A DNA stretch of 64,000 nucleotides from Brevibacillus massiliensis (GCF_000311785.1 NZ_HE978546.1:62001-126000); one strand, 5' to 3'; positions 52,909 to 62,830 are shown, counted from the first letter of the stretch. Numbers and translations: made by a program. Notes: generated by a model from the letters alone, not told the origin.

Positions 52909-53745
52909 TTAGCCCAACCTGTGTAATTTATTGCTTCGCCACTGCAAGAAATTGATCACCAGCAGCATGAGAAACGACGCGATCAGCATGACCGCCGCGA
53001 TCGCGGTCGCCCCGGCGTAGTCGTACTGTTCCAGCTTGGTCATGATCAAAAGCGGCACGATTTCCGTGCTCATCGGCATATTTCCGGAGATGAAGACCAC
53101 CGAGCCGTACTCCCCCAGGCCGCGGGCAAAAGCGAGCGCAAAGCCGGTGATCAGCGCCGGCAGCAGCTGCGGAAAGATGACCCGCCGAAACGTCTGCCAA
53201 CGGTTGGCACCAAGCGTGGCGGAGACTTCCTCGACCTGCTTCTCCAGGTCCAACAGCACCGGTTGGACAGTCCTGACGACGAACGGGATGCCGATAAAGG
53301 TCAAGGCGACGACCACCCCGATCGGGGCAAACGCGACCTGAACCCCAAGCGCCTCAAGATACCGGCCAATCCAGCCGCCCGGTGCATAGACCGCCGTCAG
53401 GACGATGCCGGCGACCGCTGTCGGCAGGGCAAACGGCAGATCGACCAACCCGTCTACCAGTCGTTTCCCGGGAAAGGAATAACGCGTCAGCACCCAGCCG
53501 ACCAGCAGGCCGAACACCGTATTGATCACGCCAGCCAGCAGGGCGGCGGCAAAGCTGAGGCGGAAAGCGGCAAGTACGCGAGGGTTCGAGATGATCTCCC
53601 ACCACTGGCCCGGGCTCAGGCTGGCGGCCTTGAGAAACAGCAGGGACAGGGGAATGAATACGATCAAGCAGAGATAGACAAGCGTATAGCCCATCGTCAA
53701 TCCGAAGCCGGGCAGGATGCCGCGCGGCTTGATACGCTTTGCCAT
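52909..53745 (-). CDS. cysT: Sulfate ABC transporter permease CysT (CysU)
   Basis: A 278-residue permease. It has SATLGANRWQTFRRVIFPQL, ARGLGEYGSVVFISGNMPMS and the CysT-type start GFGLTMGYTLVYLCLIVFIP. ATG 53745 has AAAGGAGTG six bases upstream. A hairpin CGCACT/AGTGCG (53791-53815) overlaps the sbp stop, upstream. Confidence 0.92.
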   Translation of the reverse strand: MAKRIKPRGILPGFGLTMGYTLVYLCLIVFIPLSLLFLKAASLSPGQWWEIISNPRVLAAFRLSFAAALLAGVINTVFGLLVGWVLTRYSFPGKRLVDGLVDLPFALPTAVAGIVLTAVYAPGGWIGRYLEALGVQVAFAPIGVVVALTFIGIPFVVRTVQPVLLDLEKQVEEVSATLGANRWQTFRRVIFPQLLPALITGFALAFARGLGEYGSVVFISGNMPMSTEIVPLLIMTKLEQYDYAGATAIAAVMLIASFLMLLVINFLQWRSNKLHRLG

Positions 53746-53807
53746 GATGGACACTCCTTTCGCATCTTTCAAGAGTCGGCCCGGAAGGATCGCACTGCGC
53801 TAGCAGG

Positions 53808-54872
53808 CTAGTGCGGCTGGTAGATCTGGTCAAACACGCCGCCGTCGGCAAAGTGGACCTGGTGAGCGTTTTTCCACCCACCGAACACTTCGTCGATCGT
53901 AAACAACTTCAGTGCCGGAAACTGGCTTTCGTACTTCTTCGCCACCGTCTCCGACCGCGGCCGGTAGTAGTGTTTCGCCGCCAACTCCTGCCCTTCTTCC
54001 GTGTACAGGAACTTCAGATAAGCTTCGGCCACCTCTCGCGTACCGTGTTTGTCCGCGAACGTATCGACGACGGAGACAGGCGGTTCGGCCAGGATGCTGA
54101 GCGACGGGGCGACGATTTCAAACTTGTCTTGGCCAAGCTCGTTTACCGCCAGGAACGCTTCGTTTTCCCAGGCGATCAGCACATCGCCGATGCCTCTTTC
54201 GACAAACGTCGTAGTCGAGCCGCGCGCGCCCGAATCCAGCACTGGCACGTTCTTGTACAGCTGGGTTACAAATTCTTTCGCCTTTGCCTCGTCTCCGCCG
54301 TTTTTCTCCAGGGCGTATCCCCAGGCCGCCAGGTAGTTCCACCTTGCCCCGCCGGAGGATTTGGGGTTGGGGGTGATGACGGACACGCTCGGTTTGATCA
54401 GGTCATCCCAGTCCCGGATGCCCTTGGGATTTCCTTTCCGCACGAGAAAGACAATCGTCGAAGTATACGGTGAGCTGTTGTATTCCAGGCGCTGCTGCCA
54501 ATCCTGCGGAAGCAGCCCTTTTTCGGCGATGGCGTCGATGTCGTAAGCGAGCGCCAGCGTCACCACATCCGCCTCCAACCCGTCGATCACAGAGCGGGCC
54601 TGTTTGCCCGACCCGCCGTGCGACTGTTTCACCGTGACAGGTTGGCCCGTCTTCTGCTCCCAGTAAGCGGCAAAACGGTTGTTCACATCCTGATACAGCT
54701 CGCGTGTCGGGTCGTACGATACGTTCAAAATCTCAACGGCTGCCTTCCCCCCTTGGGCGGAAGCCGTCTGCTCGCCGCCCGGAGCCGGGCCCCCTGCGTT
54801 TTGGCAGCCTGCAAGCCCTACAAGCAATCCGCCTGTCAGGGCAAGCTTCAGCCAAGATGTTCTGACCAACAT
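53808..54872 (-). CDS. sbp: Sulfate-binding lipoprotein
   Basis: A 354-residue receptor. Signal peptide and lipobox LVGLAGCQN, then [40 protein letters not shown] and [20 protein letters not shown], the standard sulfate-binding-protein motifs. ATG 54872 has AAAGGAGAG. It feeds CysTWA. A terminator-like hairpin lies between yezD and this gene, so it may have its own promoter or be attenuated. Confidence 0.93.
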   Translation of the reverse strand: MLVRTSWLKLALTGGLLVGLAGCQNAGGPAPGGEQTASAQGGKAAVEILNVSYDPTRELYQDVNNRFAAYWEQKTGQPVTVKQSHGGSGKQARSVIDGLEADVVTLALAYDIDAIAEKGLLPQDWQQRLEYNSSPYTSTIVFLVRKGNPKGIRDWDDLIKPSVSVITPNPKSSGGARWNYLAAWGYALEKNGGDEAKAKEFVTQLYKNVPVLDSGARGSTTTFVERGIGDVLIAWENEAFLAVNELGQDKFEIVAPSLSILAEPPVSVVDTFADKHGTREVAEAYLKFLYTEEGQELAAKHYYRPRSETVAKKYESQFPALKLFTIDEVFGGWKNAHQVHFADGGVFDQIYQPH

Positions 54873-54888
54873 GGTTCCTCTCTCCTTT

Positions 54889-54950
54889 GAAAATAATAAA
54901 AGGCCCCCTGTCCTGCCGCTTTCGCTTTGACAGGACTTGCGGGGGGCCTT
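54889..54950 (-). terminator. Terminator or attenuator between yezD and sbp
   Basis: AAGGCCCCC (54900-54908) pairs with GGGGGCCTT (54942-54950), and an inner TGTCCTG/CAGGAC arm pairs too. On the minus strand TTTTATTATTTT follows. It either ends the Rrf2-yezD transcript or reduces read-through into sbp. Confidence 0.8.
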
Positions 54951-54969
54951 CGGTTGACCGATCGGCTGG

Positions 54970-55170
54970 TTATTTTCTTTTCGGCTTGCTGTCGTGACTG
55001 TAGACGGAGCTGGTTTTTTCCAGCGGAAAGCGATGTTTTTCCGTTCTCTCGATCTGCGTGATTTTCGAGTCGTGTACGACAATTTGGACGGACCCGTACT
55101 CCAGTCCCTGAAGGGCGCGGACAATCCGGCCGAGCGACTCTTCATCAAGGGTTTGATCGGACTGTGACAT
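54970..55170 (-). CDS. yezD: YezD family (DUF2292) small protein
   Basis: A 66-residue soluble protein. It has [20 protein letters not shown] and [13 protein letters not shown], which match YezD/DUF2292. YezD genes typically sit beside sulfate or sulfonate assimilation genes; the role is unknown, perhaps regulatory. ATG 55170 has GGAGGGG and overlaps the Rrf2 gene end by 26 bases. It is rich in Lys and Arg at the C-terminus (SKPKRK). Confidence 0.85.
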   Translation of the reverse strand: MSQSDQTLDEESLGRIVRALQGLEYGSVQIVVHDSKITQIERTEKHRFPLEKTSSVYSHDSKPKRK

Positions 55171-55603
55171 AGTAATCCCCTCCATCCTTCAAACGGATTC
55201 TTTGCTCCAACAAATCGGCCAACGAGGTCTGGTCAAGCACGTGGGCAACCGTGTCCCGCACCAGCGTCCAGAGCGGCTTTAACAGACAGTCCGCCTCGAG
55301 CTGACAGGGTTCATAGGCGGTGACGCTGGCACAGCTCATCGGTGCCAACGGCCCTTCCAGCTTGCGGATCACTTCGCCGATGTTGATTTGCTCCGGCGGC
55401 AGCAGCAGGGCATATCCGCCCTGAACGCCCCGCTTGCTTTTCACATACCCGAGTACTTTGAGCTGGAGCAGGATTTGTTCGAGGTAACTGACCGGCACGA
55501 GCGTCTTCTCGGCCACTTCCCCGACAGAAAGGATTCTGCTGCCGCTTTGGCCCAACACCAAGAGAGCACGCAAGGCGTATTCGCCTCTGCTCGACACTTT
55601 CAC
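55145..55603 (-). CDS. Rrf2-family regulator with three cysteines
   Basis: A 152-residue winged-helix regulator: [53 protein letters not shown] and [13 protein letters not shown]. Three Cys follow with spacing C-x8-C-x5-C ([10 protein letters not shown], then CQLEADC), close to the Fe-S ligands of RirA, NsrR and IscR. B. subtilis CymR lacks this triad. GTG 55603 has GGGGGGAG. The sulfate genes lie downstream, so it probably controls sulfur assimilation, maybe through an iron-sulfur cluster. The gap 55604-55853 upstream holds its promoter and no recognised gene. Confidence 0.88.
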   Translation of the reverse strand: MKVSSRGEYALRALLVLGQSGSRILSVGEVAEKTLVPVSYLEQILLQLKVLGYVKSKRGVQGGYALLLPPEQINIGEVIRKLEGPLAPMSCASVTAYEPCQLEADCLLKPLWTLVRDTVAHVLDQTSLADLLEQRIRLKDGGDYYVTVRSNP

Positions 55604-55853
55604 GCAAGCTCCCCCCAATCTCGATAATGTTGAGTGTATTAGTCGACATTTGCACGTTAGGTGTTATAAGGATGAGTTTAATGCCGACTATTCCTACGTG
55701 TCAAGTATGAATTATTTCTATTTTCCAAACTTGCCTCTTTGCGTGTCTTCTGCGGGAACATCAGCATTTGCCCTCCGGTCTAACCCCAAGATATTCAACC
55801 ACTCCAATTTTGTTCCCGCTGCCGAGCTGTCTTTTCTTCCCCTGCTGCCGGTT

Positions 55854-55903
55854 TAAAAAAAGCCGGACACAAACTGCCGTGTTCGGGCAGCCTGTGTCCG
55901 GCT
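55854..55903 (-). terminator. Terminator of adhP
   Basis: AGCCGGACACA (55861-55871) pairs with TGTGTCCGGCT (55893-55903), with an inner CTGCC/GGCAG arm. On the minus strand a T7 run follows. Confidence 0.88.
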
Positions 55904-55930
55904 CTGAACAATGAGAACGCTTGCAAAACA

Positions 55931-56944
55931 TTACTGCAACGTCAGGACGACGCGTCCGTTGATCTGACCTTTTTCCATCCGTTCAAACACTTCGTTGATC
56001 TTTTCGAGCGGCTGTGTCTCGATCATCGCCCTCACCTTTCCGCGGGCGGCAAAATCAAGCGCTTCCTGCATGTCTTTTCTCGTGCCGACAATCGATCCTC
56101 TCACTGTCACTCCGTTCAACACGGTGTCAAAAATCGGGATGGGCAATTCGGCGTTGGGCAGGCCGACGACCACGAGGGAACCTCCACGCCTCACGGATTG
56201 GTACGCCTGCTCAAAAGCCTTTTTCGTTACCGCCACGCTGACAGCCGCATGCGCCCCGCCGACCTGCTCCTGGATGAACGCGGCTGGATCCTGGGCACTG
56301 CTGTTGACGGTCAGATCGGCGCCGAGGTCCTTGGCCAGCGCCAATTTTTCGTCGTGGATATCGACAGCAATCACGTTGTAACCCATCGCTTTGGCGTACT
56401 GCAGCGCCACGTGGCCCAAACCGCCGATCCCGTAGATGGCGACCCACTCCCCTGGCTTGACGTTGGCTACCTTCAATGCCTTGTACGTCGTCACCCCTGC
56501 ACACAAGATCGGAGCTGCCTCGACGTCGCCGATTCCGTCAGGTATTTTGGCTACATACGCGGCTGGCGCCACGCAGTATTCCGCATATCCGCCGTCCACC
56601 GAATAGCCGCCGTTGAGCTGCTGCTTGCACAAGGTTTCCCAGCCGCTTAAACAATGCTCGCACTCCCCGCAGGCGGAGTACAGCCAGGGAATCCCGACGC
56701 GGTCCCCGATCTTGAGCGAGGTGACTCCTTCGCCCAGCTTTTCCACCACGCCGACCCCTTCGTGACCGGGGATCAAAGGCAGCTTGGGCTTGACCGGCCA
56801 ATCCCCGTGGGCGGCATGCAGGTCGGTATGACAGACGCCGCAGGTCTTGATCCTGACCAGCACCTGGCCGGGACCTGCCTCCGGTACGGGTACCTCCTTC
56901 ACTTCCAGTTTTTGTTTAAACTGATTGACAACTGCTGCTCTCAT
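55931..56944 (-). CDS. adhP: Zinc-dependent alcohol dehydrogenase AdhP
   Basis: A 337-residue medium-chain alcohol dehydrogenase. The catalytic zinc site has Cys and His in [20 protein letters not shown] and GHEGVG; the structural zinc site has CGECEHC and a later Cys in LSGWETLC; the cofactor motif is [18 protein letters not shown]. It matches bacterial AdhP/AdhT ethanol dehydrogenases. Two adjacent ATGs (56947, 56944) follow GGGAGG; the second has better spacing. A candidate sigma-54 promoter lies about 50 bases upstream. Likely interconverts primary alcohols and aldehydes with NAD. Confidence 0.93.
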   Translation of the reverse strand: MRAAVVNQFKQKLEVKEVPVPEAGPGQVLVRIKTCGVCHTDLHAAHGDWPVKPKLPLIPGHEGVGVVEKLGEGVTSLKIGDRVGIPWLYSACGECEHCLSGWETLCKQQLNGGYSVDGGYAEYCVAPAAYVAKIPDGIGDVEAAPILCAGVTTYKALKVANVKPGEWVAIYGIGGLGHVALQYAKAMGYNVIAVDIHDEKLALAKDLGADLTVNSSAQDPAAFIQEQVGGAHAAVSVAVTKKAFEQAYQSVRRGGSLVVVGLPNAELPIPIFDTVLNGVTVRGSIVGTRKDMQEALDFAARGKVRAMIETQPLEKINEVFERMEKGQINGRVVLTLQ

Positions 56945-56992
56945 CATACTTCCTCCCTCATGAAAAATAAAAAAACCGTTTGCCCATGTCTA

Positions 56993-57009
56993 AGCAAGCT
57001 TCATACCAA
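56993..57009 (-). promoter_or_regulatory. Candidate sigma-54 promoter of adhP
   Basis: On the minus strand TTGGTATGAAGCTTGCT: the GG and GC doublets are 10 bases apart and the -12 element TTGC is exact, while the -24 element is TGGTAT rather than TGGCAC. About 48 bases separate it from the adhP start. Two sigma-54 activator genes lie within 6 kb. Confidence 0.55.
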
Positions 57010-57069
57010 AAGCAAAAGACTGAATGTTTCAATAAAACCTCCGAGTTGCCGGACGAGATTTCGGCCCGC

Positions 57070-57106
57070 GTGACAAATTTTCGGCCGCGGGCCAATCTTT
57101 TGTCAC
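57070..57106. repeat. Long inverted repeat between adhP and the iron ADH gene
   Basis: GTGACAAA (57070-57077) is inverted as TTTGTCAC (57099-57106), with a GGCC/GGCC core between. It could be an activator site for adhP, or a leader hairpin for the divergent operon. A second hairpin, CCCCCAT/ATGGGGG (about 57122-57147), precedes the ribosome site of the iron ADH gene. Confidence 0.5.
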
Positions 57107-57165
57107 CTGTAGGGGAACGCCCCCATTTTGTCGAAATACATGGGGGAGGGAAAGGAGGATGTGGC

Positions 57166-58314
57166 ATGCAGATGTCCAAGTTTATGACGCCTGAAATCAT
57201 CTTCGGGCAGCAGGCGATCTCCCAGACCGGCGAAAGTCTCGTCAGGTTGGGAGCGACGCGCGTCTTTCTGGTCAGCGACCCGGGAGTGGTCAACGCCGGG
57301 TGGGTAGAACAGGTCATCCATTACCTGAAAGCAAGCGGCCTGGATTACAGCCTGTGGACGGAAGTGACGCCCAATCCCAAGGATTACGAAGTCCACGCGG
57401 GTGTCGTCGCATACCGCGATTGCGGATGCAATGCCATCCTGGGAGTCGGCGGGGGCAGCGCGATCGACGCGACCAAGGCGATCGCGCTGCTCGGGACAAA
57501 CGGCGGGAGCATCCACCAGTATGAGGGCGTGGACAAAATCACCCGGCCCCTGCCTCCGATGGTGATGGTGCCGACAACGGCGGGAGCCGGTTCGGAAATA
57601 TCGCAATTTTCCATCATCGGCGATACCGCACGGAAAGTGAAAATGACGATCATCTCCAAATCGCTCATCCCCGACATCGCGATTATCGACCCGCAGACGC
57701 TCACCACAAAAGACAAGCGGCTGACAGCCAACACGGGAATGGACGCGCTGACCCACGCCATCGAATCGTACATCTCCCTGGCAGCGACGCCGCTCACAGA
57801 GGTGTTGTCCCTGCAGGCGATGCGGCTCATCTCCCAGTATCTGCGGCCGTCCGCCGCCAGCCAGTACAATGCCGAGGCCAAACAGGCGATGGCGATGGCA
57901 AGCTTGCAGGCCGGCATCGCTTTTTCCAACGCCATCCTGGGCGCGGTCCACGCCATGTCCCACCAATTGGGCGGGCTGCTCGACCTGCCCCACGGAGAGG
58001 TAAACGCGATCCTGCTCCCCTACGTGCTGGAGTACAATTACATCGCCGCTCCCGAACGCTACAAGAATATCGCCGAAGCGCTCGGCGAGAACACAGCCGG
58101 TCTAAGCCTGCACGACTCGTCCCGCCTGGCGCTGAAAGCAGTGAAGGACTTGGCGCGAGATCTGGATATACCGGAGTCTCTGGCATCGCTCGGCCTGCTT
58201 CCGGAGCACATCGACCTGCTCAGCTCCCACGCCGTGCTCGACGTCTGCATGGCGACCAATCCGCGGGACATGACCGTCCAGGACGTGATCAGCATTTTCC
58301 ACAAAGCGCTCTAG
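57166..58314 (+). CDS. Iron-containing alcohol dehydrogenase, ErcA-like
   Basis: A 382-residue Fe-ADH. It has FMTPEIIFG, VSDPGVVNAGWVEQV, LGVGGGSAIDATKAIALL, VPTTAGAGSEISQFSII, the metal His residues in AFSNAILGAVHAMSHQLGG and LDLPHGEVNAILLPYVLEYN, and MATNPRDMTVQDV at the end. These stretches match, from memory, Pseudomonas ErcA, an Fe-ADH whose gene is paired with sensor kinases that control ethanol oxidation. Here too a histidine kinase follows, its ribosome site overlapping this gene's stop codon. It may therefore help sense alcohol rather than act in bulk oxidation. ATG 57166 has GGAGGAT. Confidence 0.85.
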   Translation: MQMSKFMTPEIIFGQQAISQTGESLVRLGATRVFLVSDPGVVNAGWVEQVIHYLKASGLDYSLWTEVTPNPKDYEVHAGVVAYRDCGCNAILGVGGGSAIDATKAIALLGTNGGSIHQYEGVDKITRPLPPMVMVPTTAGAGSEISQFSIIGDTARKVKMTIISKSLIPDIAIIDPQTLTTKDKRLTANTGMDALTHAIESYISLAATPLTEVLSLQAMRLISQYLRPSAASQYNAEAKQAMAMASLQAGIAFSNAILGAVHAMSHQLGGLLDLPHGEVNAILLPYVLEYNYIAAPERYKNIAEALGENTAGLSLHDSSRLALKAVKDLARDLDIPESLASLGLLPEHIDLLSSHAVLDVCMATNPRDMTVQDVISIFHKAL

Positions 58315-58324
58315 GAGGATGCCG

Positions 58325-59635
58325 ATGCTGCCGAAACAAGAAATCCTGCAAAAACTGACCGGGATTCACTCTTCGCGAAAGACGTATTACGCCGAGCTGG
58401 CATTTCTGATCGAGGAGATGAAAAAGAAGAACAAACAGCTTGAGGTCATCAATCAGCTGACCAAGATACAGATAAGCGCATCCTGGCAGGAGGTGAGCAG
58501 CTACATCGCGGCCCAGTTGTCGCTATTGATTCCATTCGACTCGTTTGCACTCACGCTGGTGAAAGGCTCTACGCTCTCCTCCTACATCTCGACCCTGGAG
58601 CAGTCGGAGTGGCGCTGCCAAACGCTGGTCAAGCCCGTCAAGCATCCCCCTGCCCTGGGGCTTGACCAGCTGGAGAACGTGATGCAGGCCGCCTTCCCCG
58701 CTCACCGCTTCACATCCATCTCCCTGCGCAGCCACCTCAATCAGGTGTTGGGTTTTCTCACCCTGCTGCACCATGGCAAGCAGAAAGCAGATGCGGAGGA
58801 AGTCGCCTTGTTCAGGCTGATCGCCGAGCACGTCGGCGTAGCGATCGAGAATATCATTCTGTTCCAGGATGTGTGCGAAAAGGTAGGGCTCGAAGCCCAG
58901 CTTGTCCAGTCGGCCAAAATGGCCGCCATCGGAGAGATGGCAGCGGGAATCGCCCATGAATTGAACAGCCCGCTTACCGCCATTCTCGGCAACGCCCAGT
59001 TCCTGATGCGGGAAGCCGCTTCAGGGACGCTTCACCCATTGATGAAGGACATCTACCAATGCGGGGTGCGCTGCAAAAAGATCATCCAGAACCTGCTGAC
59101 CTTTTCGCGACAAGAGGAATACGCTTTTGAATGCCTGGCGTTGAACGACCTGATCGACGATGTCCTGGGACTGATCGGCTACCAGCTGGCGGTTTCCGGG
59201 ATTGAGATCCAGCAAAAGCGGTCATCGTCCGCTCTCTCGTTCCACGGCAGCCGCCACCAGATTGAACAGGTGCTGATCAACCTGCTGTTAAACGCGAGGG
59301 ATGCGCTGAACGGGCGTGAGCATCCGCAGATCATCATCGAAACCTTTCTGCTTGAGGAAGAAGCTGCCTGGGTCGGACTGTCGATCCGCGATAACGGCGC
59401 CGGCATCCAACCGGAGCATCTTCCGCAGATCTTTCAACCCTTCTTTACGACCAAGGAGAGCGCCAAGGGAACGGGACTTGGCTTGTCTGTCAGTCTGGGG
59501 ATCACCGAGTCGCACGGCGGCAGGCTGTTTGCCGAAAGTGAACGGAACCGCTACAGCAAGTTTACCCTGCTTTTGCCATTGAAAAAGCCAAAGGAGGATG
59601 CAGATGGCGAGGAACCACGTGCTGGTTGTGGATGA
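58325..59635 (+). CDS. Soluble sensor histidine kinase (GAF, HisKA, HATPase)
   Basis: A 436-residue kinase without membrane segments. It has an N-terminal coiled coil (EEMKKKNKQLEVINQLTKIQ), a GAF-like domain (residues about 50-185), then the phospho-acceptor H in AAGIAHELNSPLTAILG, the N box INLLLNARDALNG, G1 DNGAGI and G2 KGTGLGLSVS. A cytosolic GAF kinase suggests an internal signal, in line with an alcohol dehydrogenase partner. ATG 58325 has AGGAGG at six bases. It overlaps the response regulator gene by 32 bases. Confidence 0.9.
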   Translation: MLPKQEILQKLTGIHSSRKTYYAELAFLIEEMKKKNKQLEVINQLTKIQISASWQEVSSYIAAQLSLLIPFDSFALTLVKGSTLSSYISTLEQSEWRCQTLVKPVKHPPALGLDQLENVMQAAFPAHRFTSISLRSHLNQVLGFLTLLHHGKQKADAEEVALFRLIAEHVGVAIENIILFQDVCEKVGLEAQLVQSAKMAAIGEMAAGIAHELNSPLTAILGNAQFLMREAASGTLHPLMKDIYQCGVRCKKIIQNLLTFSRQEEYAFECLALNDLIDDVLGLIGYQLAVSGIEIQQKRSSSALSFHGSRHQIEQVLINLLLNARDALNGREHPQIIIETFLLEEEAAWVGLSIRDNGAGIQPEHLPQIFQPFFTTKESAKGTGLGLSVSLGITESHGGRLFAESERNRYSKFTLLLPLKKPKEDADGEEPRAGCG

Positions 59636-61055
59636 CGAACAAGAAGTCACGTCTTTTTTCACCTATTTTCTCAAGCAGAAAAACTGCGATGTCACAGCCG
59701 CCAACTCGGGAAGGGAAGTAGACAGGCTGGTAGCCGAGAGGCACGCAAGCTTCGATGCCGCCCTGATCGATCTGAAGCTGCCCGACGCCAACGGACTCGA
59801 CCTGTTGACCCGGATAAAATCGGCATATCCCTCCTGCGGCGTCCTGATCATGACCGGCTACAGCACGATCAAATCTGCCGTCACCGCGATCCAGAGAGGG
59901 GCCAGGGACTACCTGGAAAAGCCGTTTGACGACCTGGACAGCCTGGAGGGCGTGATCGACTCCGTCCTGGACGAACCTTTGAAGCTGGCGGATGAACTGT
60001 CCCGCGAGGCAGCCCACTACGGCATCGTGTACGCCCCCGGCGGACCGATGGAAAAGTTGATCAGCGTCGCCCGCAAGTTGGCCAAAAAGGCGATCAACGT
60101 GCTGATCGAAGGGGAGACAGGCACCGGCAAGGAGCTGTTGGCCCGCTACCTGCACGGATCCAGCCTGCGGGCCCAGTATCCGTTCGTCGCGCTCAACTGC
60201 GGGGCGGTCCCCGAGACCCTGCTGGAGAGTGAGCTGTTCGGATATGAACGGGGGGCTTTTACCGGGGCCCTCAAGCCGCGTAAAGGCTTCTTTGAATTGG
60301 CCAATAACGGCACCCTGTTCCTCGACGAGATCGGCGAAGCTCCCCCCTCCATTCAGGTAAAGCTGCTTCGGGCTTTGGAGACGGGCGAATACATGAAGGT
60401 GGGCGGCGAGCACGTAGCCAAGGCCAATATCCGCTTTCTCTCCGCCACCAACCGGGCGCTCGAACAAGAAGTTACCGCGAAGCGGTTTCGCCAGGATCTG
60501 CTCTACCGCCTCGAAGGGGTAAAACTGACGATTCCTCCGCTGCGGGAGAGAGCCGGCGACATTCCGTTGATCGCTCATTCATACCTGGAAAAGCGATTCG
60601 GCTCTTCGTGCCGGATCGATCCGGCGGCGCTGGCCCTGTTGCAGTCCTACGAATGGCCGGGAAACGTCAGGCAGCTGATCAACGTATTAAACCAGGCCAT
60701 TGCCATCCACGAATGTGAAGTGCTCCGTCCAGAGCATCTTCCCCCGCAGATTGCCAGCCAGACCCCGGCAGCAGGCGGCAGCGCAGCCGGGGCCAAAGCC
60801 GAAGCTGCCGCCGTCTGCGATCGCATCGACCGGGAGTGTGAGCGGTTTGTCGAGGCGATTATCGGAAACATGGGCCCGGTGGAAGAATTTGATTTTGATT
60901 ATGCGGTCAAACGAGTCAAATTGCTGGAGGCGGAAGTCGGACGAAAGGCAATCGAACAGGGGTTGGCAAAGACGAAAGGTGACAGGCAGCTGCTGAGCGA
61001 AACATGGAACATCAGCAAGCGGACGATCCGCTACTTTCTCAATGAAAAGGCGTGA
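59604..61055 (+). CDS. NtrC-type sigma-54-activating response regulator
   Basis: A 483-residue protein. Receiver domain (phospho-acceptor Asp in LIDLKLPDANG, Lys in EKPF), AAA+ domain (Walker A GETGTGKE, sigma-54 contact GAFTGA, Walker B GTLFLDEIGEAP) and Fis-type helix-turn-helix at the end (LSETWNISKRTIRYFLNE). Phosphorylated by the upstream kinase, it should open sigma-54 promoters such as those seen before the aldehyde dehydrogenase and adhP. ATG 59604 has GGAGG at six bases; an ATG two codons earlier overlaps that site. Confidence 0.92.
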   Translation: MARNHVLVVDDEQEVTSFFTYFLKQKNCDVTAANSGREVDRLVAERHASFDAALIDLKLPDANGLDLLTRIKSAYPSCGVLIMTGYSTIKSAVTAIQRGARDYLEKPFDDLDSLEGVIDSVLDEPLKLADELSREAAHYGIVYAPGGPMEKLISVARKLAKKAINVLIEGETGTGKELLARYLHGSSLRAQYPFVALNCGAVPETLLESELFGYERGAFTGALKPRKGFFELANNGTLFLDEIGEAPPSIQVKLLRALETGEYMKVGGEHVAKANIRFLSATNRALEQEVTAKRFRQDLLYRLEGVKLTIPPLRERAGDIPLIAHSYLEKRFGSSCRIDPAALALLQSYEWPGNVRQLINVLNQAIAIHECEVLRPEHLPPQIASQTPAAGGSAAGAKAEAAAVCDRIDRECERFVEAIIGNMGPVEEFDFDYAVKRVKLLEAEVGRKAIEQGLAKTKGDRQLLSETWNISKRTIRYFLNEKA

Positions 61056-61059
61056 AGCG

Positions 61060-62830
61060 CTACTGCTGCATTCTGCCGGGGGATTTCTTATACTGGATCC
61101 CGTATCCCCTGATTTTGCGATAGAGCGTATTCCGGCCGATGTTCAGCAGGCTGGCGGCGCGGGCAATATTGCCGTTCGTCTCCTGCAATACCTCTTCGAT
61201 TGTTTTTCGTTCGTTCTCGCGAAGGGAAAACGTTCCCTCTTCCTGCCGATCCCAGGGAGTGTCGACGACGATATGTTCCGCTTCGATCACTCCCCCCTCG
61301 GCGAGAAACGACGCTTGCAGCAGGACGGAGAGAAGCTCGCGGATATTATGGATGGCGCTCCAGCAGCTGGAGTGCCGCGGGCGACAAGGTTTTGGGCTGT
61401 TCGGCATGTTTTTGCAGCAGGTGCTCCGCCAACTGCCGGATGTCCTTTCGCTGGCGCAGCGCAGGCAGATGTATGGTGATCCCTTTCAAGCGGTAAAACA
61501 GGTCGGCGCGAAAACGACCCGCCTGGACCTCCTCAAACAAATTCCGATGAGTAGCGGCGATGATGCGGACATCTACTCTTCTCGATTTGACGCTGCCGAC
61601 GGGGGTGACGGTTTTTTCCTGCAGGACGCGCAGCAGTGCCGCCTGGGCCCGCACCGACATGTCGCCAATCTCATCGAGGAACAGCGTGCCGCCGTCCGCC
61701 GCCTGAAATTTGCCGATGCCGCCCTCCCTGTTGGCCCCGGTAAAAGCGCCTTTTTCGTAGCCAAACAGCTCGCTTTCGATCAGCGTATCGGGAATCGCGC
61801 TGCAGTTGACGGCAACAAATGGCCCGCGTTCGCTCTGTGTATGTATCGCCTGGGCAAACAGCTCCTTTCCCGTTCCGCTTTCCCCGGTCAAAAGGACCGG
61901 AAGCTGGCTGCAGGAGGCTTTTTTCGCCAATTCCTTTACCTGTACGATCGCCGGGCAAGAACCGAAGATATCGGAAAATGTATAGAGCGGCGGCTGCCGA
62001 CTGCTCGCGGAAGTCGCGGGACTTTCTTTAATCGCGACAGAGCGGTACAGCTTATGGGTGTCGTCTTTGAGCGTGATGATCTGGAAGTTGTGATCAGACG
62101 GCAGTTCTGCTCCCAGGCAATTGCCGAGCAGCCTCATCGCCGACGGGTTGGCCCCTGTTATCCGGCGGTCGCCGTCCAGCGTTAAAAGCGGCAAGGGGTG
62201 GCGCTCTCTGATCGTCTCCAGCTGCTGCAGCGTGATCAAATGCTCTGCCCTCATCTCCTGGACCAGCATGCGGTTTTGGAAGACGTCCGCCGCCAGGGAA
62301 GCAGCACTTGCAAGCACTGGATGAAAGGTCTCCTTGAGGCCGCTGATATTGACGACCCCCAGCAGCTCGCCGGCGCGATCGAAGATGGGAGCGGAAGCGC
62401 AGGTGAGAAAGTGGTTTTCGCGGAAAAAATGTTGGCTTCCTTTGACCAGCGCAGGCCTCTTTTCTTCAATCGCCACCCCGATGGCATTCGTGCCTTTTTT
62501 GGTTTCATGCCAGTTGGCTCCTACCTGAAGCTGCACGCGCGCCGCCCGTGAGGCGAAAGCCGCGTCGCCGCTGGCGTAGAGGATTGTTCCTTCCGGGTCC
62601 GTCAAAAATACGACACTGCCGGATTGGATAATCAGCGGATACAGCTTTTCAAAGACAGCTTCCGCATGCGGAAACAAGAAATCGTACCGGCTTTGCAATT
62701 CCTTGATCGAGGTGCCGGTCAGCAGCTGGTCATCCGCTTTTTCACTCTGCTTCAAGCCGATGTCCCGACATCTCTTCCAGGATTGTTCGATGTAGTCGGT
62801 CGGCTCTGAAAGGGGATCCTGATATGGCAA
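61060..62830 (-). pseudogene. AcoR-like sigma-54 activator broken by a small deletion
   Basis: N-terminal GAF-like and PAS-like sensing domains (GTNAIGVAIEEKRPALVKGS; HFLTCASAPIFD), AAA+ domain (GESGTGKE, GAFTGA, GTLFLDEIGDMS) and a Fis-type C-terminus (GNIARAASLLNIGRNTLYRK). The reading breaks at 61346: CAT CCA TAA instead of the HPWPGNIRE motif. The missing bases fit an 8-nt deletion (GGCCGGGT-like); the C-terminal helix-turn-helix continues in another frame to 61060. The start is TTG 62830 with AAAGGAGG eight bases upstream. Without its DNA-binding end the product should not find its targets, though a truncated activator might act from solution. Confidence 0.85.
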
